Source: Pascua guehoae | Lineage: Eukaryota; Basidiomycota; Tremellomycetes; Trichosporonales; Trichosporonaceae | NCBI GenBank assembly: GCA_001600415.1 | Contig: BCJX01000014.1 | Coordinates: 529,779-593,778, forward strand | DNA length: 64,000 nucleotides | Direction: 5' to 3' | In this document: positions 62,877 to 64,000 of the stretch, one piece after another | Layout: each line of letters begins with the position of its first letter | Numbering within the stretch: the first letter of the stretch is position 1 | Notes under the pieces: generated by a model | Databases searched by the model: none | What the model saw: only the letters and a program-made list of their open reading frames with translations | Told to the model about the DNA's origin: nothing | Made by a program: the position numbers and the translations under genes

Positions 62877-63500
62877 AGGATAAGAGCAACAATGCTCAGG
62901 CGCGCGTCGAGGTAGAGGAGCTGACAAGTGTTGCCAATGACGTAGAGAATGATGGTGATGATATTCTCGAGGGAGACAAACGCCTTCGGGCGCTTCGAGT
63001 TTTTTACGCCCATCTCGTCCAAGTCGATGTCGTTTTTGATGAAGAGGACCACACTCCTGGAGATGGTCGACGAAATGAGCTTTCCGTGGAAGCGAAAGAA
63101 GCCGGTCAACGCGTACCAGAAGCCGAGCATGGTTGTGAGGGTCACAAAGCGATTGATAAGACCGATGCGAGATTACGCGTAGAATGTGACGAGTGATACC
63201 CACCACGGGGCAGTGGGGAGGGGCTTGTCGGGATGGAGGAGGTCGTCAACGTTGGTGACACCCGGTGGCAAGAGCTCGGCCGCGGCCTCGCTGCCAGACT
63301 CTTCGGCGACGGCCCAGGTGAACCAGTCGCGGAGGCGGGCCCGGACGCCCTTGCGTGCCATCACCTCATTCGCGCTCGAGTTCGATCCAGCGTTGCCCTG
63401 CGGTTCTTCCTCCAAGCGAGTTTGCTCGCGCTGGGCCTTGCGCCTAGCCGCCGTCTCCTCCTGCCCGAGAGCCTGGGGGGCAGCCCCGCCGGCGACACGA
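62813..63500 (-). pseudogene. Membrane-protein gene interrupted by in-frame TAA
   Basis: Minus frame. A charged N-terminal part (QEETAARRKAQREQTRLEEE, ARKGVRARLRDWFTWAVAEE, LHPDKPLPTAPWWVSLVTFYA) reaches TAA at 63175-63173. The same frame continues SRIGLINRFVTLTTMLGFWY ... FFRFHGKLISSTISRS, KNDIDLDEMGVKNSKRPK and two hydrophobic helices to a stop at 62813. No AG acceptor lies within 60 bases after the TAA, so an intron is unlikely. The downstream end overlaps the plus-strand recombinase-like fragment. Family not recognised. Confidence 0.38.
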
Positions 63501-64000
63501 GTTTTGAGTTAAGGTGAGTCGACGGGGATGGTTGGAAATGCAACGGGATGTCTAGAAACGGGAGGCCGGTGTGCCTACATGTGTGTCCCGAAAGTCATGA
63601 GACTACAACATGAGGCCCCGGCCGGCACGGATAGGGCGACGTGCAGGACATGAGGGATACAGCAAACAGGATGCATCAGCGTGTCTGTCTGCCGTGCCAT
63701 TGTTATTACATACCTAGAGAGTGCCCATGCGTGGCTCAACTAGACCAAGGTCAAAGCCGAAGTCTGAAGACTTTTCCGACGCGCCTGTATTGTATCCTTA
63801 TCATAGTCCCTTTGGCTTGGGTAGGGTGCTCGCAATGACAGATCACCAAGTAATGAGGGCAGGGGAGGCCATGGGTCGGACAGTGCAGCATTGCACCCAG
63901 TTGAAGGCTTTGTCAGTTGTTAGTCTGTACCCATGAAACCGAACCGTGCAAAAGAAAAAAGACGAAGAATTTGCACGGTGCTAGAGTTCACATAGAGTTG
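63501..64000. other. Window end, no gene seen
   Basis: No supported coding, RNA or repeat feature in the last 500 bp. Confidence 0.45.

Overview
The window looks like nuclear DNA of a basidiomycete yeast, most likely a tremellomycete close to Trichosporonales; the lineage is inferred from general knowledge, not from a search. The evidence is as follows. Genes are cut by many short GT-AG introns, mostly 34-230 bp, with CTAAC/CTGAC branch sites a few bases before the acceptor. Coding DNA is GC-rich with C/G third positions. Starts sit in CACC-ATG-like contexts. The tRNAs are eukaryotic, nearly all with an intron after position 37. The gene content is fungal: UBA3, a Reb1-type Myb protein, succinate-semialdehyde dehydrogenase, an aquaglyceroporin, an MCH-like transporter, a GH2 beta-galactosidase and an SPFH protein.

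Layout. 1-1742 is UBA3 (+). 2609-4177 is a single-pass membrane protein (+). 5.4-6.9 kb holds a tRNA-Val/tRNA-Gly pair with tandem repeats, a 71-base C tract and inverted repeats. 7272-9821 is a secreted-type single-pass membrane protein (-). 11855-12540 is a small hydrophobic/coiled-coil protein (+). 13188 is tRNA-Ala. 13837-15283 is an MFS transporter (+). 15885-17570 is succinate-semialdehyde dehydrogenase (+). 18191-19821 is an aquaporin (-). 22711-23527 is a glycine-rich CsbD-like protein (-). 23.5-29.8 kb is gene-poor apart from tRNA-Gly. 29855-30605 is a secreted ricin-B-type lectin (+). 32873 is tRNA-Val. 33437-36166 is a Reb1/TTF-I-like Myb protein (+). 37406-38403 is a His-rich unknown protein (+). 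39.2-40.7 kb has four tandem tRNA-Gln genes (-). 41626-45270 is a beta-galactosidase (+). 45792-46751 is a RING-like protein (-). tRNA-Arg, tRNA-Ser and tRNA-Glu lie at 47.8, 51.7 and 52.2 kb. 49932-51469 is a membrane protein (+). 54077-54835 is a second lectin (+). 57366-59415 is an SPFH/band-7 protein (+). From 59.8 kb to the end there is a poly-A tract, a 243-base N gap and frameshifted genes, one of them resembling a fungal DUF3435/tyrosine-recombinase core.

Most genes are unrelated housekeeping or metabolic genes and no cluster is obvious. The monocarboxylate-type transporter beside succinate-semialdehyde dehydrogenase is a plausible but unproven functional pair. Spliced lengths were checked: every multi-exon model given as confident is divisible by three.

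The most unusual material is non-coding. There is a family of ~140-160 bp inverted-repeat (MITE-like) elements with four copies. Ten of twelve tRNA genes carry introns, including 52- and 54-nt introns, and four tRNA-Gln genes are arrayed in tandem. Related minisatellites and a two-block GC-palindrome repeat occur at separate loci. The aquaporin carries NPC/NTA instead of NPA/NPA.
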